The position numbers were made by a program, and so were the translations under genes. Positions 23,900 to 36,005 of a DNA stretch of 64,000 nt are shown here, piece after piece. The notes beneath the pieces were generated by a model. The model saw only the letters and a program-made list of their open reading frames with translations, made no database searches and was not told the origin of the DNA. Source of the stretch: Rhizophagus irregularis (lineage: Eukaryota > Glomeromycota > Glomeromycetes > Glomerales > Glomeraceae); NCBI RefSeq assembly GCF_026210795.1, contig NC_089459.1, positions 682,001 through 746,000 on the forward strand, written 5' to 3'. Position 1 is the first letter of the stretch, and each line of letters starts with the position of its first letter.

Positions 23900-24084
23900 G
23901 AAAATAGTTGTGTCACTATAGGCGTTATGTTAACAGAAATTTTAGTATGTTGATCGCTTAAAAATCTGTGGCTAGCCAATTATAATAAGAGAATATTAAT
24001 GTATTATAAAATAATAAATAAAAAATAAAATAATATGAAATAAATTTGAATAAAAATCTTTGAAAGTTAATATAAGAAAAAGAT

Positions 24085-24540
24085 TAAAAGTTATTAAAAG
24101 TTTAATTTTGTATATAAAACTGGGAGAACCCCAGTATAAATAAGAGCATACTGGGAGGACCCAGTATAAATAAGCCTTTATTTTATTAGTGATCATATTA
24201 GTCTGACACTAGGCGGTCCCAGTATAAATAATCCCTAGCTTTGATCATAGTTACATCGGAAAATTTTTTGAGATGCAGAACTGTGGAGATCTGCGAAATT
24301 AGCAGATCTCTGCTTTTTTTTATCATTTTTTGTGTATTTCTACGAAGTTCTGCAAACTTTGCAACTTCACAGATAATTGAATATTTTTATCTATAAAATC
24401 AGCAAAATTCTGCAATTTTGCAGAATTTCATTTAACAGAAAATTTAAAACATGCCAGTTTTGCAAAGTTCTGCGAAATAGCAGATCTTCGCTTTTTGTCC
24501 TTTTTTTTGTGAAACTTTGCGAAATTCTTTAACGGTTTAT
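24085..24540. repeat. CCCAGTATAAATAA direct repeats and TGCAGAA/GCAGATC repeat
   Basis: Between 24085 and 24235 the word CCAGTATAAATAA occurs three times (near 24132, 24160 and 24210), spaced 28-50 bp. From 24267 to 24540 a second repeat contains GATCTGCGAAATTAGCAGATC, TTCTGCAA and TTTGCGAAATTC words in both orientations and can fold on itself. No gene is seen. 24541-24770 is AT-rich (AAGTTTTT/ACTTTCGTTAAAG repeats) without further structure. Confidence 0.45.
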
Positions 24541-24769
24541 AATTGCGTTTAAACTTTGAGTAACTAACTAATTAAACTTTTCGATTTCAATTAGTAATTA
24601 AGCTTAATTAAGCTTTTCGATTATTTCCGTTGATAATTTATTTTCGCTAAAGTTTTTTAATAGTTTTTTTTAATACTTTCGTTAAAGTTTTTCAACAAAT
24701 TTACAAATTTTATTTTTTAAACTTTCTGATTTTACTTTCGTTAAAGTTTTTCAGTAATTTTTAAAACAT

Positions 24770-26200
24770 GTATTTATTTAACAAATAATGATTTACTTTG
24801 CCAAATCTTGGAACTATATGAACTTCTTGGTTAATTGAACTAATTGGTATTGTGTTGTATTCTTTGGTGTAATACAACTGCGGACACCCGCACAGTTCAG
24901 ATTCTTCCGTAATAATATCAAACCAACGAACTAAAGCAAGTTCATATGGCTCTTTGAAAAACCCTCAGAAGAATTTAAATAATAACAACTGAACACCTTA
25001 TAAAGAAAATTGATTAATGACATACAAGCAACAAATTGCACTTTATCAATCTTAATCATTCACTTACTTTTCCATACCAAGCTCCCTCATCCAAATTGTA
25101 TTGCTCTTGATTTTCCGCAATATTACCGAACTATTCTTTACCTTGGAATTCTCCTGTCGTTTTTAAAATATGTCTATCTTCCAGGTGTACTGAATTATAA
25201 ATTTTAATGTAAAATTCGTCACTTTCAGACTCCTGTGAAGATGTGTCCAGAAAGGTATCTAAAGTTGAAATTAATTGTGATGACCCTTCAATGAAGTTTG
25301 AATGTGATGGATTTTCAGATTTTTTCAACGATTTTATTTTTTGGTCGATATTATCGAATAACTTTTTTAGCAGAAGATGCCAATTTTTTGTGTTTTACCT
25401 ATAAAAAATATTAGAATTTATAATTAAATGTATGTATATTTGAAAGAAATTGATTTCAGTCATGTCAAATTCAACTAACAGCGTTTACCAATTGTCTCAT
25501 TACATCTTTTTTGTTTGATAACCGATATGGGATTTTGACATATGATTTGTGGGGGGTTTTATACGTTTCCGTTGACAACCTATTCAATGCACCATATTTT
25601 CTAATAGCAGGCACTGAAAACAATCAAAATAAATTAGGATAAAATCATATACTGTATGTTTACTAGCGTCCTACCTGCGTGATACTGCCAACTGTGTAAC
25701 TTCAGAAAATTGCAGTTAGTAGTGAACAATGGAGAGAAGATCTTTTTGAAATCAATGCACCAATCAATAATTGCTGACTATAATTGATAATCTTTAGTGT
25801 GTTGATGATTTCCAACGTGACTTTATGAACTTTGATTTACTTCAAAAATTTTCAGATCTTCTTCAGTGTACATTTCTTTCCTGCTTATTATGTACATCTT
25901 ACTAAACTTTACGTAAAGTTCACAAAGTTCTTTACAGGTTATTTCGTTCCTTTCAAAAATTTCATCTAAGGCAAAAAGGGCAATTTTTATTATGTTACGA
26001 TAGTCTGACGCAGTAAGTATGTTTAAATGTCCTAATTTATGTAAAAGTTTAAAATCCAGGAAGCGAGGAATCTGATGAAATCGATTATCAAATTTTTTTG
26101 TAGTTCTGTTCCTCTGACTGCCTTCAAAATATCTTGTGTAAATTCCAATTGGTATTTGAAGAGTCCAAGATCGATATGGTGCATATGCTATAACCAAAGA
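24770..26200 (-). pseudogene. Plavaka-like transposase remnant (C-terminal half)
   Basis: Read on the minus strand, 26197-25823 gives IPRFLDFKLLHKLGHLNILT and CELYVKFSKMYIISRKEMYT, which parallel the better preserved copy at 37534-37962 (AIPRF, LTANEYRSLMKVMIFVIDN, LYEYWNEMYILSRYEEFSE). Frames at 25380-25130 (FIEGSSQLISTLDTFL) and 24960-24770 (LVRWFD, then VHIVPRFGK) match the downstream end of the same protein (compare VVHIVRFDKQNEYF at 38920). Stops and frameshifts separate these pieces and the N-terminal zinc finger is absent, so this is a truncated dead copy of a Plavaka (CACTA-like) DNA transposase. Confidence 0.65.
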
Positions 26201-26272
26201 TATGAAATGGATTATACAGAAATTAATGTTAGTAGATAGTGATAATTAGTTAACTGAAAATATAATCTGGAT

Positions 26273-27412
26273 AGGACCCGCTTACTTCTAATAAAGGTCT
26301 CTTCACAAAATTTCAGATTTACTAGTAATTTTACCAACCCTTTCTGTCTCATAATTTTACCTTATATATAGTGTAACCTTTTAAAATTATATTGAATTTT
26401 ACCTTAAATTTTTAGAGACTTAAATTTTCTTTAAAAACATTTAATTATTAAATAAAGTATTTTACAATAGTTTAAAATTTTTTTAAACATTTATTAATTA
26501 ATACAAAATTTTATTATTTTTATTACTATAAATAAATTTTAATATAAAAAAATACAAAATATAAATTTGCAAATTATTAAAAATCCAGTAATCCGATTTT
26601 AATAAATTTTATACCATTAGAATCATCTCATTAAGACAATTCTAATGGTAGTAAAATCATCTTTCTAGGTTTAATATTGACTGAGATAAGGGTTAATAAA
26701 TTTTATTAATTAATTAAAAAATTATTAAAAAATTTTCTATGCTAAAATGAAGTAAAATTAGTTATTTAATATAAAAATAATACTGAGAAATTACAAAATT
26801 TTTAAAAAAATTTATGGACTTATAATTTTCTCTTCCCTTACCCCACCACCACCCTTTTGTTCTAAAGTTCTTTATATAAATTTTGGCTATCACGTCTAAA
26901 ATAATTCTATTTTATACAAATTTGTTTATATTTTTAATATTTAAATTTGTTACACCGTCACGTCTAAAATTTGTTACACTGTCACGTCTAAATCTTATTG
27001 TAATTTCATTACACTATCACATCTAATTCTTATTGTAATTTCATTACACCGTCACGTCTAATCCTTTTTATAATTTCATTTCACCGTCACGTCTTCTTTT
27101 TATAATTTCGTTACACCGTCACGTCTAATTCTTTTTATAATTTCATTACACCGTCACGACATGTTATTTATTACAATTAAGGGGTAAATTTTCGTGTTGT
27201 ATTTATTTATAAAATTAAGGACCTATACAAATTATTAATTAATTTTACCTTATAAACCGGAAACCTATTTTAACTTTACCTTACATACCCAGAGACCTTT
27301 ATTTGTTATATATATAATTTTACCCTTAACTATTAAGAGACCTAAAATTTAATTTTACTATAAATTTTACCACAGATTTTTGGACACCTATATTAGAAGT
27401 AAGCGGGGTCCT
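26273..27412. mobile_element. 1.14-kb non-autonomous element, AGGACCCCGCTTACTT ends, 8-bp duplication
   Basis: The left end AGGACCCGCTTACTTCTAAT and the right end (reverse complement AGGACCCCGCTTACTTCTAA) are inverted repeats of about 26 bp. ATCTGGAT precedes (26265-26272) and follows (27413-27420) exactly, an 8-bp target duplication. The body holds no gene. An imperfect palindrome around CCATTAGAATCATCTCATTA (26613) and a tandem block at 26950-27165 of CACCGTCACGTCTAATTCTT-like units (about six copies) are its landmarks. It interrupts the LTR-like repeat shared with 22280. Related pieces are at 28408-28835 and 51139-52032. Confidence 0.85.
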
Positions 27413-27420
27413 ATCTGGAT

Positions 27421-28115
27421 AAATAATTATCCAACACATAAATGATTAACCGATGGGTAACAATAAATAATATTTATAGTTTAGTTTAGTCACGAGATAG
27501 TCATATGATAATGTATTTCTATTTTCTTTTATTTTCTTAAAATTTTTATTAGAAAAAAGATAGTAGATATTAGAAATAATTTTCTTAAAATGTATAAATA
27601 CAAGTGGAATTCATTAGGAATTCCACAGTCATGAATTTGACTCAAAATAATAAAAGAAATATTAATTATTAAAAGTTATTCAAATATGAATATGCTTATT
27701 ATACGCTTGAGAATTAATTAATATTATATTATTAAGTTTAGAGAGAAGTAAAGTAAGGGGAATTATCCCAGTTTAATTATTATATGAATTGTATTCAAAG
27801 ATTAAAAGAACTCTCACATTTAAAAAGGAAATTTATGAGATTATAAGAGATAAATGAAAGAGAGCGAGAAGTTAAGAGATTATAAAAATTTAACCAAGTA
27901 TAATATTGAACTGAATATGAATTTTAGTCTACCGATATGTGGCAGATATCAGTGACAATTTGGTGCAATGCTTACCGAGAAAGAAAATGATTGACTGTGT
28001 GTTATCATTCTGACTATCTTCATATAGTCAGGTACCTGTGTGGTATTCCTGAGAATCTGGACTCGAGTATATAAAAGAAATGTTATTAAAAGTACAATGA
28101 GAAAATAAATGAAAT
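27421..28115. repeat. Second copy of the LTR-like repeat
   Basis: This continues the repeat begun at 26245 after the inserted element. It shares AATAATATTTATAGTTTAGT, TTTTCTTAAAATGTATAAAT and ACAAGTGG with 22300-22460. The later part (GGTGCAATGCTTACCGAGAA near 27961) resembles GGTGCATGTTCCGAGAAG near 22770. No gene. Confidence 0.45.
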
Positions 28116-28319
28116 ATGGATCGAATAGGGTTTATAGGAGAGATGTCTGTGTACTATAAACCAAGAAAACAAGTTATTAATAAATATGGTATAGGGCTAC
28201 AGTTACTTGCACATAAAGATAATCTACCTGCCAATCAAAGACGTAAAATCAAGGATGTAAACCTACCTACTGACTTACTTGTTGACTTAGTTTGCTGTTT
28301 TATTGACTCATACAGATGA
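28116..28319 (+). CDS. Hypothetical 67-residue ORF
   Basis: An ATG-initiated frame with protein-like composition (MSVYYKPRKQVINKYGIGLQ, later NLPANQRRKIKDVNLPTDLL) lies directly after the LTR-like repeat and before the truncated element at 28408. I recognise no domain. It could be the start of an element-encoded gene, or chance; there is no supporting splice site or neighbour. Confidence 0.25.
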   Translation: MDRIGFIGEMSVYYKPRKQVINKYGIGLQLLAHKDNLPANQRRKIKDVNLPTDLLVDLVCCFIDSYR

Positions 28320-28407
28320 TCAGACCGAATCCTGAAAAAGTTTCAGATATTTCGAATGTGGCAGATCTGGAGGGTAAAAAAAAAGTTTTTCTGGAGGTAT
28401 TCTAGGA

Positions 28408-28835
28408 TCCCGTTTACTTCTAATATAGGTGTCCAAAAATCTGTGGTAAAATTCATAATAAAATTTAATTTTAGGTTTCTTAATAGTTAAAAGTAAAATT
28501 ATATATATAACAAATAAAGGTCTCCAGATATATAAGGTAAAGTTAAAATAGATTTCCGGTTTATAAGGTAAAATTAATTAATAATTTGTATAGATTTCAG
28601 TATTATAATAAGGTAAAATTGATTATATATTATATTATAAATTAGACCCTTAATTTTATAAATAAATATAATATGAAAATTTACCCCTTAATTGTAATAA
28701 ATAACACGCAATAATTTAGACGGTATGGTGTAACAAGTTTATAAAAAGAATTAGACGTGACGGTATAACAAAATTATAATAAGATTTAGACGTGACAGTA
28801 TAACAAATTTTAGACGTGACGGTGTAACAAATTTA
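28408..28835. mobile_element. Truncated copy of the AGGACCCC-ended element
   Basis: The end AGGATCCCGTTTACTTCTAA (28409) and about 420 bp after it are the reverse complement of about 26950-27412, including the repeated GACGTGACGGT units at 28720-28830. The other end is missing. The flank outside the end (GGCAGATCTGGAGGG, GGAGGTATTCT) resembles the flank of the copy ending at 52032. Confidence 0.7.
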
Positions 28836-28849
28836 ATTCGTGATTCAGA

Positions 28850-29407
28850 TGTTGATCAGTGAAAATCCATAGATAATCAATATACATTTGGGAATAAGTG
28901 ATCTTATACAATACAACGCGTTTTAGAATCTTTCACTTCCTCATATAAACTTATGCCTAAACATAAAGAATACACAGTTACATTAATTTCTTCAGGCCTA
29001 ATAGTGGGCGCTCTACATTATGGCCTTTTTGTTATAATTGGTGGATTTCTAGGCTTTCTGAAAAACGTAAAAATCCAATATTTCTTCATCCTATTAGATT
29101 ATGTATGAAAACTTTAGTTAATTTAAAAGACTGGAACTTTTTTATTGAGGTTGTTGAAACCTTTTCAAATTATGGTCAAATACCTGGATATATTTGTAAA
29201 TGTGATGGTATTCAAAGTGAACTCTGCAAATCACTTACAGCTGCAGTTAATAGCATTTATAAAGAGATCTTTTAAACAAATGCCAAATATTCGGGGCCTG
29301 CAATAATGGGGTTTGACATACCAATTATTTCTGAAGCATTACTAAAGGATTTACCATTTCGTGCTTTTCTATTTCCTTTAGGAAAATTAAATTTATGGGT
29401 AATATAG
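28850..29407 (+). pseudogene. Decayed gene of unknown family upstream of the intron array
   Basis: One frame carries well-formed protein sequence: LSEKRKNPIFLHPIRLCMKT, LVNLKDWNFFIEVVETFSNY, GQIPGYICKCDGIQSELCKS, then AKYSGPAIMGFDIPIISEAL and PFRAFLFPLGKLNLW. An earlier block in another frame reads MPKHKEYTVTLISSGLIVGA. Stops (for example TAA at about 29273) and a frame change show decay. I do not recognise the family. The frame runs up to the first GTAAGT of the tandem intron array, so it may be the 5' exon of the gene that hosts the array, with the kinase at 44266 as the 3' part; this is inference. Confidence 0.45.
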
Positions 29408-29410
29408 TTC

Positions 29411-29995
29411 GTAAGTTATTTATTCAATTCTACTATATTTATATAATATTTACATATAATTTAAACCAACTAAATTCTTTATTTAAAAAATTATTCAAAT
29501 ATTTTAGATAGTAAGTAATTCTTTTATATTTTATAACATTTACATATAATTTAAACTAACTAAATTCTTCATTTAAAAATTATTCAAATATTTTAGATAG
29601 TAAGTAATTCTATTATATTTATATAATATTTACATATAATTTGAACTAACTAAATTCTTTATTTAAAAAAATTATTTATTAATAATATAGGGAGTATGTT
29701 ATTTATTTAATTCTATTATATTTATATAATATTTTCATATAATTTGAACTAACTAAATTCTTTATTTAAAAAATTATTCAAATATTTTAGATCATAAGTA
29801 ATTCTATTATATTAATATAATATTTACATATAATTTAAATTAACTAAATTCTTTATTTAAAAAATTATTCAAATATTTTAGATCGTAAGTAATTCTATTA
29901 TATTTATATAATATTTACATATACTAATTTAAACTAAATAAATTCTTAATTTAAAAAATTATTCAAATATTTTAGATTGTAAGTAATTATATTAT
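29411..29995 (+). repeat. Tandem intron array, left part (6 units plus start of a 7th)
   Basis: Six consecutive units of 86-97 nt each begin GTAAGT (one GTATGT, one decayed ATAAGT), contain TTTAAACTAAC-like branch sites, and end TTTTAG or TATAG. A 3-nt spacer follows each (ATA, ATA, GGA, ATC, ATC, ATT) and then the next GT. Intron spans: 29411-29507, 29511-29596, 29600-29690, 29694-29790, 29794-29881, 29885-29975. The seventh starts at 29979 and is cut by the retroposed insertion; it resumes at 42647. Confidence 0.85.
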
Positions 29996-30810
29996 TTTTT
30001 TTTTTTATTTTTAAAAACTTTATTATAGATGCGATCATGTCCTATTATAATCACGCTTACTTACATATATAAACTTACAAAATATAAGATAAATAAATAC
30101 ATATAAGAATTAAGCATTATGAAACAAGACTACTTTTCAAAAAGAACAAGTCGACCTGTCACCTAAACGATCCCATCATTGTTAAAAACCATGATGCGAC
30201 CTCAAATTCAAAGGTGACTGTCATGATCTACCTAAAAATTTGCCCAATGACTGCCTCGATGGAATGCCAAATCATTCCATTTATTCCAATTACTTTCTAA
30301 CATCTTACAGCCAACATTTTTAACACTCACTTCAGTGCGATTACTATGTGACTTAGCTTTTTTATCTTTACCGCTAATACCGCACTGCTTTTTTTCCTTT
30401 ACTACACGTTATAAATAACGTGCATGTATGATTCTTTCTTTATTAAAAAAGCTGTATGTATATACTATCGGATACAGAATGATGAAATAAACGAAAACAT
30501 TTCCAAATAATTCGATAAAACTCTGGAAAGTCTATATATTTTTCTTTCAAATAAAATTTGCCATATGTAAATATAATCAAATATGGAATGATGTGAAACT
30601 AAAAATAAATTCAATAGACAAAACTGACTATATATTTTTCTTTCTAACCAAATAGCCTTATGTAAATATTATCAGATAAGGAATAATCTAAAATCCTAAA
30701 ATAATTATTCATTTTTTCACTTTTGATAATTTGTTTCTTAATAATTAGCCATCCCACAAAAGAAAATAGAAAAACAAAACAAGAATAACTAATTATATAT
30801 TTTTGTCTCC

Positions 30811-31577
30811 TTAATATAACATACCTTGCTTTAATTTACAAGCTTTAATTGCACACTGATTAACCACGTAGTCATGAGTAATACCACGTCCACGCCTTCC
30901 TCTTCTAACCCCATTACAATATGTCGTTAAAAGACTTTTATCTCTAATACTATTCAAACCCTGATGAAATTCTGCCCTTGTAATAGGTTCTCGTCTATTG
31001 AGTATTTCTTGCCAAGGAGCGACATTATTCTGTCCACTAATTTCCATTTCTTGAAGGTCCGTAATAATATTGTCTATCGTAGTACTTTAACCAGCACTAC
31101 TCGACTGTTCTGCTAACTTACTATCTTTTCGTTTAAAAGAATCATCTTTTTTCTTTCTTAATTCAAAAAAATGTTCTTCGTTAAAAGAATGATTAATAAA
31201 AATATCATCTATTAACATTTTGTATCCAACTTCACTTGTAACTTGATCTACCAGAAACTCCATTTCTTTTTCTGATATGTATTGTTTCTTAAGAATATCA
31301 TGTCTACGTTTCAATTTATGTTTGGAAATAAGTACTTTTGATCCAATTTCATTATTTGTGACCTGCCATTTATTTTTATTACTCTTGAGGCTATTTTTAA
31401 ACCTCTTTTTATACTTTTCTTGTTCTTTTGATGTCTTAAATTGCTTGTTTATCTGCAAATTTGAATACGTAACTGCATATTTACGTGCTCCACTATCTAT
31501 CAAAACTTTTTTTGTATAAGACACGCCAACGCGTTTACTTATTACTTGTTTAACTTTACTAAAATCCTTGAACACAT
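30811..31577 (-). pseudogene. Unrecognised retrocopy gene, 3' part
   Basis: This is the downstream part of the ORF that begins at 42353, separated from it by the DNA element. It is lysine-rich (VFKDFSKVKQVISKRVGVSY, later KKRFKNSLKSNKNKW), highly charged, then Ser-rich. After a TAA at 31089-31087 the same frame continues (TDLQEMEISGQNNVAPWQEI) and ends with VRRGRRGRG and KACKLKQGMLY. The TAA is thus probably a premature stop in one longer protein. The Arg-Gly stretch suggests nucleic-acid binding. I do not recognise the family. 30012-30810 holds no other gene and looks like the 3' untranslated tail. Confidence 0.6.
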
Positions 31578-31879
31578 TTTCACAGGTCGAAAAGTGAAAA
31601 ATCAGGCACCAATCGGTCACCAATCAGGTAGCTGATTGGTATCTGATTAGTAACCAATTGGTGCCTGATTGGCATTTTCGCCAAATACCGTCACCAATCA
31701 GGCAGTTTGCTAATTTTTGATCCAGTAATCAGAAAAGGATGAAATATAGCTCATTGAAATCGTCTCAACATGACGAATCTAATGGTAGTAAAATCTCATT
31801 TCCAGAATTAATACTTGATGAGAAATTAAGTACATCAGGAAATTATATAGTGCGAAAAGTTGCGCAAGTTTACACATCA

Positions 31880-32330
31880 TAATATTTCGTAAGCTTCCAG
31901 ACCCGCCGCAAGTTTGCGTAAGCGTAATATTTTGTAACTTTTTTAAAATATTTCGAAATATTACGATATGCAAAGCTTCGTAATTTTACGATTTGTAATA
32001 TTCCGTAATTTTGCGGTTCGCAATATTTCGTAATTTTACATAATATTTCGTAAGTTTTCAGACCCGCCGCAAGTTTGCGTAAGCGTAATATTTTGTAACT
32101 TTTTAAAATATTTCGAAATATTACTGTATGCAAGGCTTCGTAATTTTACGATTCGTAATATTCCGTAATTTTACTGCGTAATACTTCGCAACTTTTTAAA
32201 ATATTTCGAAATTCTATGATGCGTAATGTTCCATAATTTGACGATTCGTAATATTCTGTGATTTTACACAACTTAATATTTCGTAATATTTCAAAATATT
32301 TCGATAAATAATACTTCATTTTCTGTACTA
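31880..32330. repeat. Subterminal CGTAATATTTCG repeats, left arm
   Basis: A higher-order unit of about 161 bp is seen twice (CAGACCCGCCGCAAGTTTGC at 31898 and 32059), made of shorter CGTAATATTT/AAATATTACG words in both orientations. Minus-strand open frames here are by-products of the repeat. Such subterminal arrays are typical transposase-binding regions in CACTA-like elements; here that is inference. Confidence 0.65.
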
Positions 32331-32339
32331 TAAGTTTAT

Positions 32340-33180
32340 ATAATGTATGTTTTATTAGATATAATCATAAAAAATTACAAGTATTTATTAATATATACAG
32401 AATACATAAAAGTAAAAAAAAGAAAGAGTAGAGTAACAATATTATTAGACGTAAAAAGAAGAGAAACAGCTATAGTAACGTTAGTATTAGATATAAAGAT
32501 AAAAGAAATATTGTTATTATTGTTAGTATTAAGGTAAAAAGAGTTAAAGAAACAGTAAAAGGAGTAAAAGAAACATGGATATTATCGTTAGTATTAAAGT
32601 ACAAGTAAAAAGAAATAAAGGAAACGTAGATAGTATTGTTAGTATTACGACATAAAGTAACAAAGAGGTAAAAAAAAACGCGTTAATATTAAAATAATTA
32701 GTATTAATAAATAAATATTTCTATACCTGCAAAGTAATTGAACAAAAGAATAAAGAAATAAAGAGAAAGGAAAAAATAAACATGTTGTTAGTATTGTTAG
32801 TATCGTTAGTATTAAAGTACAAGTAAAAAGGAATAAAGGAAACATGGATATTATTGTTAGTATTACGATACAAAATAACAAAGAGGTAAAAAAAAATGAA
32901 AATAATTAGTATTAATAAACAAATATTTCTATACCTGCAAAGCAATAAATTATGAAATATATGTAAATATATTGTATATAATTAAAGAAATATAAATAGA
33001 AAGAAGAGACAAAAAAATTAAAAATATTGAACAAAAGAATAAAGAAATAAGAAACAAAAATAAATAAGACAAAAACGCGTGCATGATTAAATGATTAAAT
33101 GATTAAATCACATGCAAGGATCAGCCTAATTTTGATTGGCCAGAAAATACGATATCGTAAAATTACGGAAATCCGCATTT
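32340..33180. repeat. GTTAGTATTA-type tandem repeats
   Basis: Between the left subterminal array and the nested element there are repeated blocks such as GTTAGTATTAAAGTACAAGT and AAAGAAATAAAGGAAACGTA (around 32590, 32810), AAACAAATATTTCTATACCT (32703 and 32918) and runs of AAAGAAATAAGAAA. No gene is recognised. Confidence 0.5.
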
Positions 33181-33480
33181 TAAAAAATCACAGAAATTGT
33201 ATATGCACAATTACTAAATATTATCCCCTCGTGATAAATTAAAAATTATCAACACAAATTCAACACAAATTTAACAAATTTAACGAAATTTGGCCAAAAT
33301 TAACAAATTTTTACCAGAATTATCAACACAAATTGAACACAAATTGAACACAAATTTCAGCCACGATTTATTTATGTCACACCCGTGTTGTTAAGAATTA
33401 ATAACCATTTTATTTATTAAAACTATATTAATTATGGTAAAAAAAATGCTATTACGTGTGATATATATAAAAAATAATAT

Positions 33481-34905
33481 TTATTTTTTATGCAACCCAT
33501 AATTCTCTAATAAACTATTTACATACCGACCTTCCTCCTCCGTGTTATAAGAGTCAATAGAAAGTATATCATCGTCAGCTATGCCATCGTTGGCATATGC
33601 GTCGTTGGCCCGCATCGTTAACCCGCCACCATCGTTAGCCGCACCATCGTTAGGCCTACCATCGTTAGTCACACCATTATCAGCCGCACCTGCTCTATCG
33701 TCAGCTGCTCTATCACCACCATCGTCTACATCATTACCATCATGAGAATCATCGTCCGAATGTGTAAATTTATCCCTATTTTCCAACTTTTGCTAAAAAT
33801 CAATAAATAAATAAATAAACTGTAATTCAAATAATTCACATTTTGCAAATTGTAAATTAAAAACTTACTAAGTTGTTGATTATCTTCGACTTCATTATAC
33901 TTTCGCTCATTTGAATGTTTTGATTATTAGGATTTAAGTACGTTTCGCATATGCTAATCGCATACGTTATTTGTGTTTTTGAGGGATTTTTATTTTCTTT
34001 TCGCAACTTATCGATTATCGCGACATATATGTCGTAGGTTGCCCATCTTTAACCTTTTTAAATAGGTTGTTGTAACATCTTTTCACCTCCGCCTTACTCT
34101 TCCATTCCTGAATCTTTGACGGACTAGCCTCGAGTGTTAATAGACGGTAATTTATGCCCAGTCCGCTTCGAAAACAGAATACATAACGTCTTTAACTCTG
34201 GACGTGAACGTCCCTCGTATGCTTCTATGTTGTTGTACTAACTATTAAAAAAAAATGTTAGTATGAAATTTAATAAAATTCATAATTGCTTTAACTTACA
34301 GTCGGGGCAATTTTTTTTTCGAAAAAAATAATCCATTGATTTTTTTGAACTGGCGCGCATAAATTCCGGATTTTCGTCTTTTAAATATTTTTCGGTAGCG
34401 AGTTTGTACTCGTCTTGCGAAGGATAAACAAAATTTTCAAATAAAATTTTCGACACCTTCTTAACGAGCTCCTAATCAAACGAGGTTAGCATTTCAGGTT
34501 TACATTAAATAATATTCATCTTTATTACCTTTACATACTCCGGATCTATTGTATTATTATTATTTTTGTTATTATCGTTGAGCTTTTTTTCTATGCTCGA
34601 GAGACGGGTTTCGAGATTTTTTTTGTCCGGTGATAAGAACTTCAAGCTTAGAAATTATCTGCGAATTGGTTCTTAATAGTTTTTCTATTGTTTTTTTATT
34701 AACTTTAACAATAAAATATAATTTAACTATATATTATATAATTTCTTTTATAAAGAATATGATACATATTATGTCATATATACCATCAACACTATCATCG
34801 GATATTCTCACTCGCTTCTCAGCTTCGCTACCCTCAGTACTACGTTTTGAAAATCTTTCATTATCGTCAATTCTTCGTTTTCGCCACGCTTTGTAGCCAT
34901 TATGA
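33481..34905 (-). pseudogene. Second gene of the Plavaka-like element, broken
   Basis: On the minus strand, blocks in neighbouring frames suggest one damaged gene. Near 34900-34790 there is a basic start (KAWRKRRIDDNERFSKR, then SEAEKRVRISDDS). A coiled-coil block follows (NLETRLSSIEKKLNDN), then NFVYPSQDEYKLATEKYL and MDYFFRKKNCPDC near 34320-34480, then EAYEGRSRPELKTLCIL near 34220 and YAISICETYLNPNNQ near 33940. The last block, 33786-33481, is a very acidic Asp/Asn/Ala/Gly tail. Several stops and shifts are present. No known domain is recognised; a DNA-binding or transposase-partner role is only a guess from position. Confidence 0.5.
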
Positions 34906-35545
34906 TAATAAATTTGAAACGAAAATATGAGAAAAAGGAGGAAATATATGAGAAAAAAGAGGAAATATATGAGAAAAAAAGAGGAAATATATGAGAAAAA
35001 GGTGAACTAGAAAATTCGAAAAGGATGAGGAAAAAGGGGGAAATACATGAATCAGAAATTCAGAAAAAGGAGGCAAGCTGTCATAAGGTAATTTCCGCCA
35101 TTCTATACTAAAAAAGAAAAAAAACTTGCGAAATATTGCGAAAAATGGATGAACTAATGCGAAATATTACGAAAAATGAATGTACTAATGCAAAAATTTT
35201 GCATCGTGATATTACGAAAAAATATTGTAACACTTTCATAAGAGAACTTTAAAAAAAATCTCGTAAAAGCACATACATAGTACAATCGAAATATTAATCA
35301 AATCCAATTTATAAAAAAATAACATGTTACACATGTTGGGGCTTTTATGCATGGAAAAAAAAGTTGCAGCCAGTGAACTCATTTGGCTGATCAGATTGAT
35401 AGCGCTTATAACCTGATTATCGCATAAATTTGTGGCTGATCATCCGTCCATTATTGTAAAAGTGATTTGCCGTGTTAAGCCAATAAATTTGCGGCTGATT
35501 ATCAGATGATTAGCCGGCCATCCGAACTCTTACAGCCCGTTACAG

Positions 35546-35757
35546 CAAATTCAAAATATGCGAAACACTCAGCACTTTTGCTGTCAGATTCACTTGGCAG
35601 GTTGCCGGCAAATTGAAATAGTAAATAAAATAATAAACAATATTTATATGGTACATCATAGACTTGTTACATTTATTTTTAGATTTGCCAACCCACGAAC
35701 TCGGCAAGTTCCCGACAGCAAAATTGCTGAGTGTTTCGCATATTTTAAATTTTGCTA
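35546..35757. mobile_element. Small foldback element
   Basis: Two arms of about 42 bp pair: AATATGCGAAACACTCAGCA (35555) with TGCTGAGTGTTTCGCATATT (about 35724-35743), and TTGCTGTC with GACAGCAA. The loop of about 130 bp has a second short inversion (CTTGGCAGGTTGCCGG against ACTCGGCAAGTTCCC). No genes. The rest of 34906-36005 is intergenic, with a tandem of GAGGAAATATATGAGAAAAA units at 34935-34995. Confidence 0.65.
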
Positions 35758-36005
35758 TAATGCGTAAAATTGCGAATGATTCCGCGATATTAGCCACCAG
35801 ATTCTTACAGCCAGTTCCATTCATTAATGCGTAAATTTGCGTAGTCGTGTCTATTCAAATAACTCAATCAATTGTAATCCATTCAATTAATTCATTAAAT
35901 TTTTACAATGAATTTGCAATATAATTTTATTAGCACACATAATCTCATATAAATTAAATAGTGAATTGATACTTTTCATCAAATTTGACGCGTTAATTTA
36001 GTAAC

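Noticed and set aside
31779-32133. Two overlapping minus-strand open frames with repeated IFRNILK segments
   Set aside because: They are translations of the CGTAATATTTCG subterminal repeats of the 10.2-kb element.
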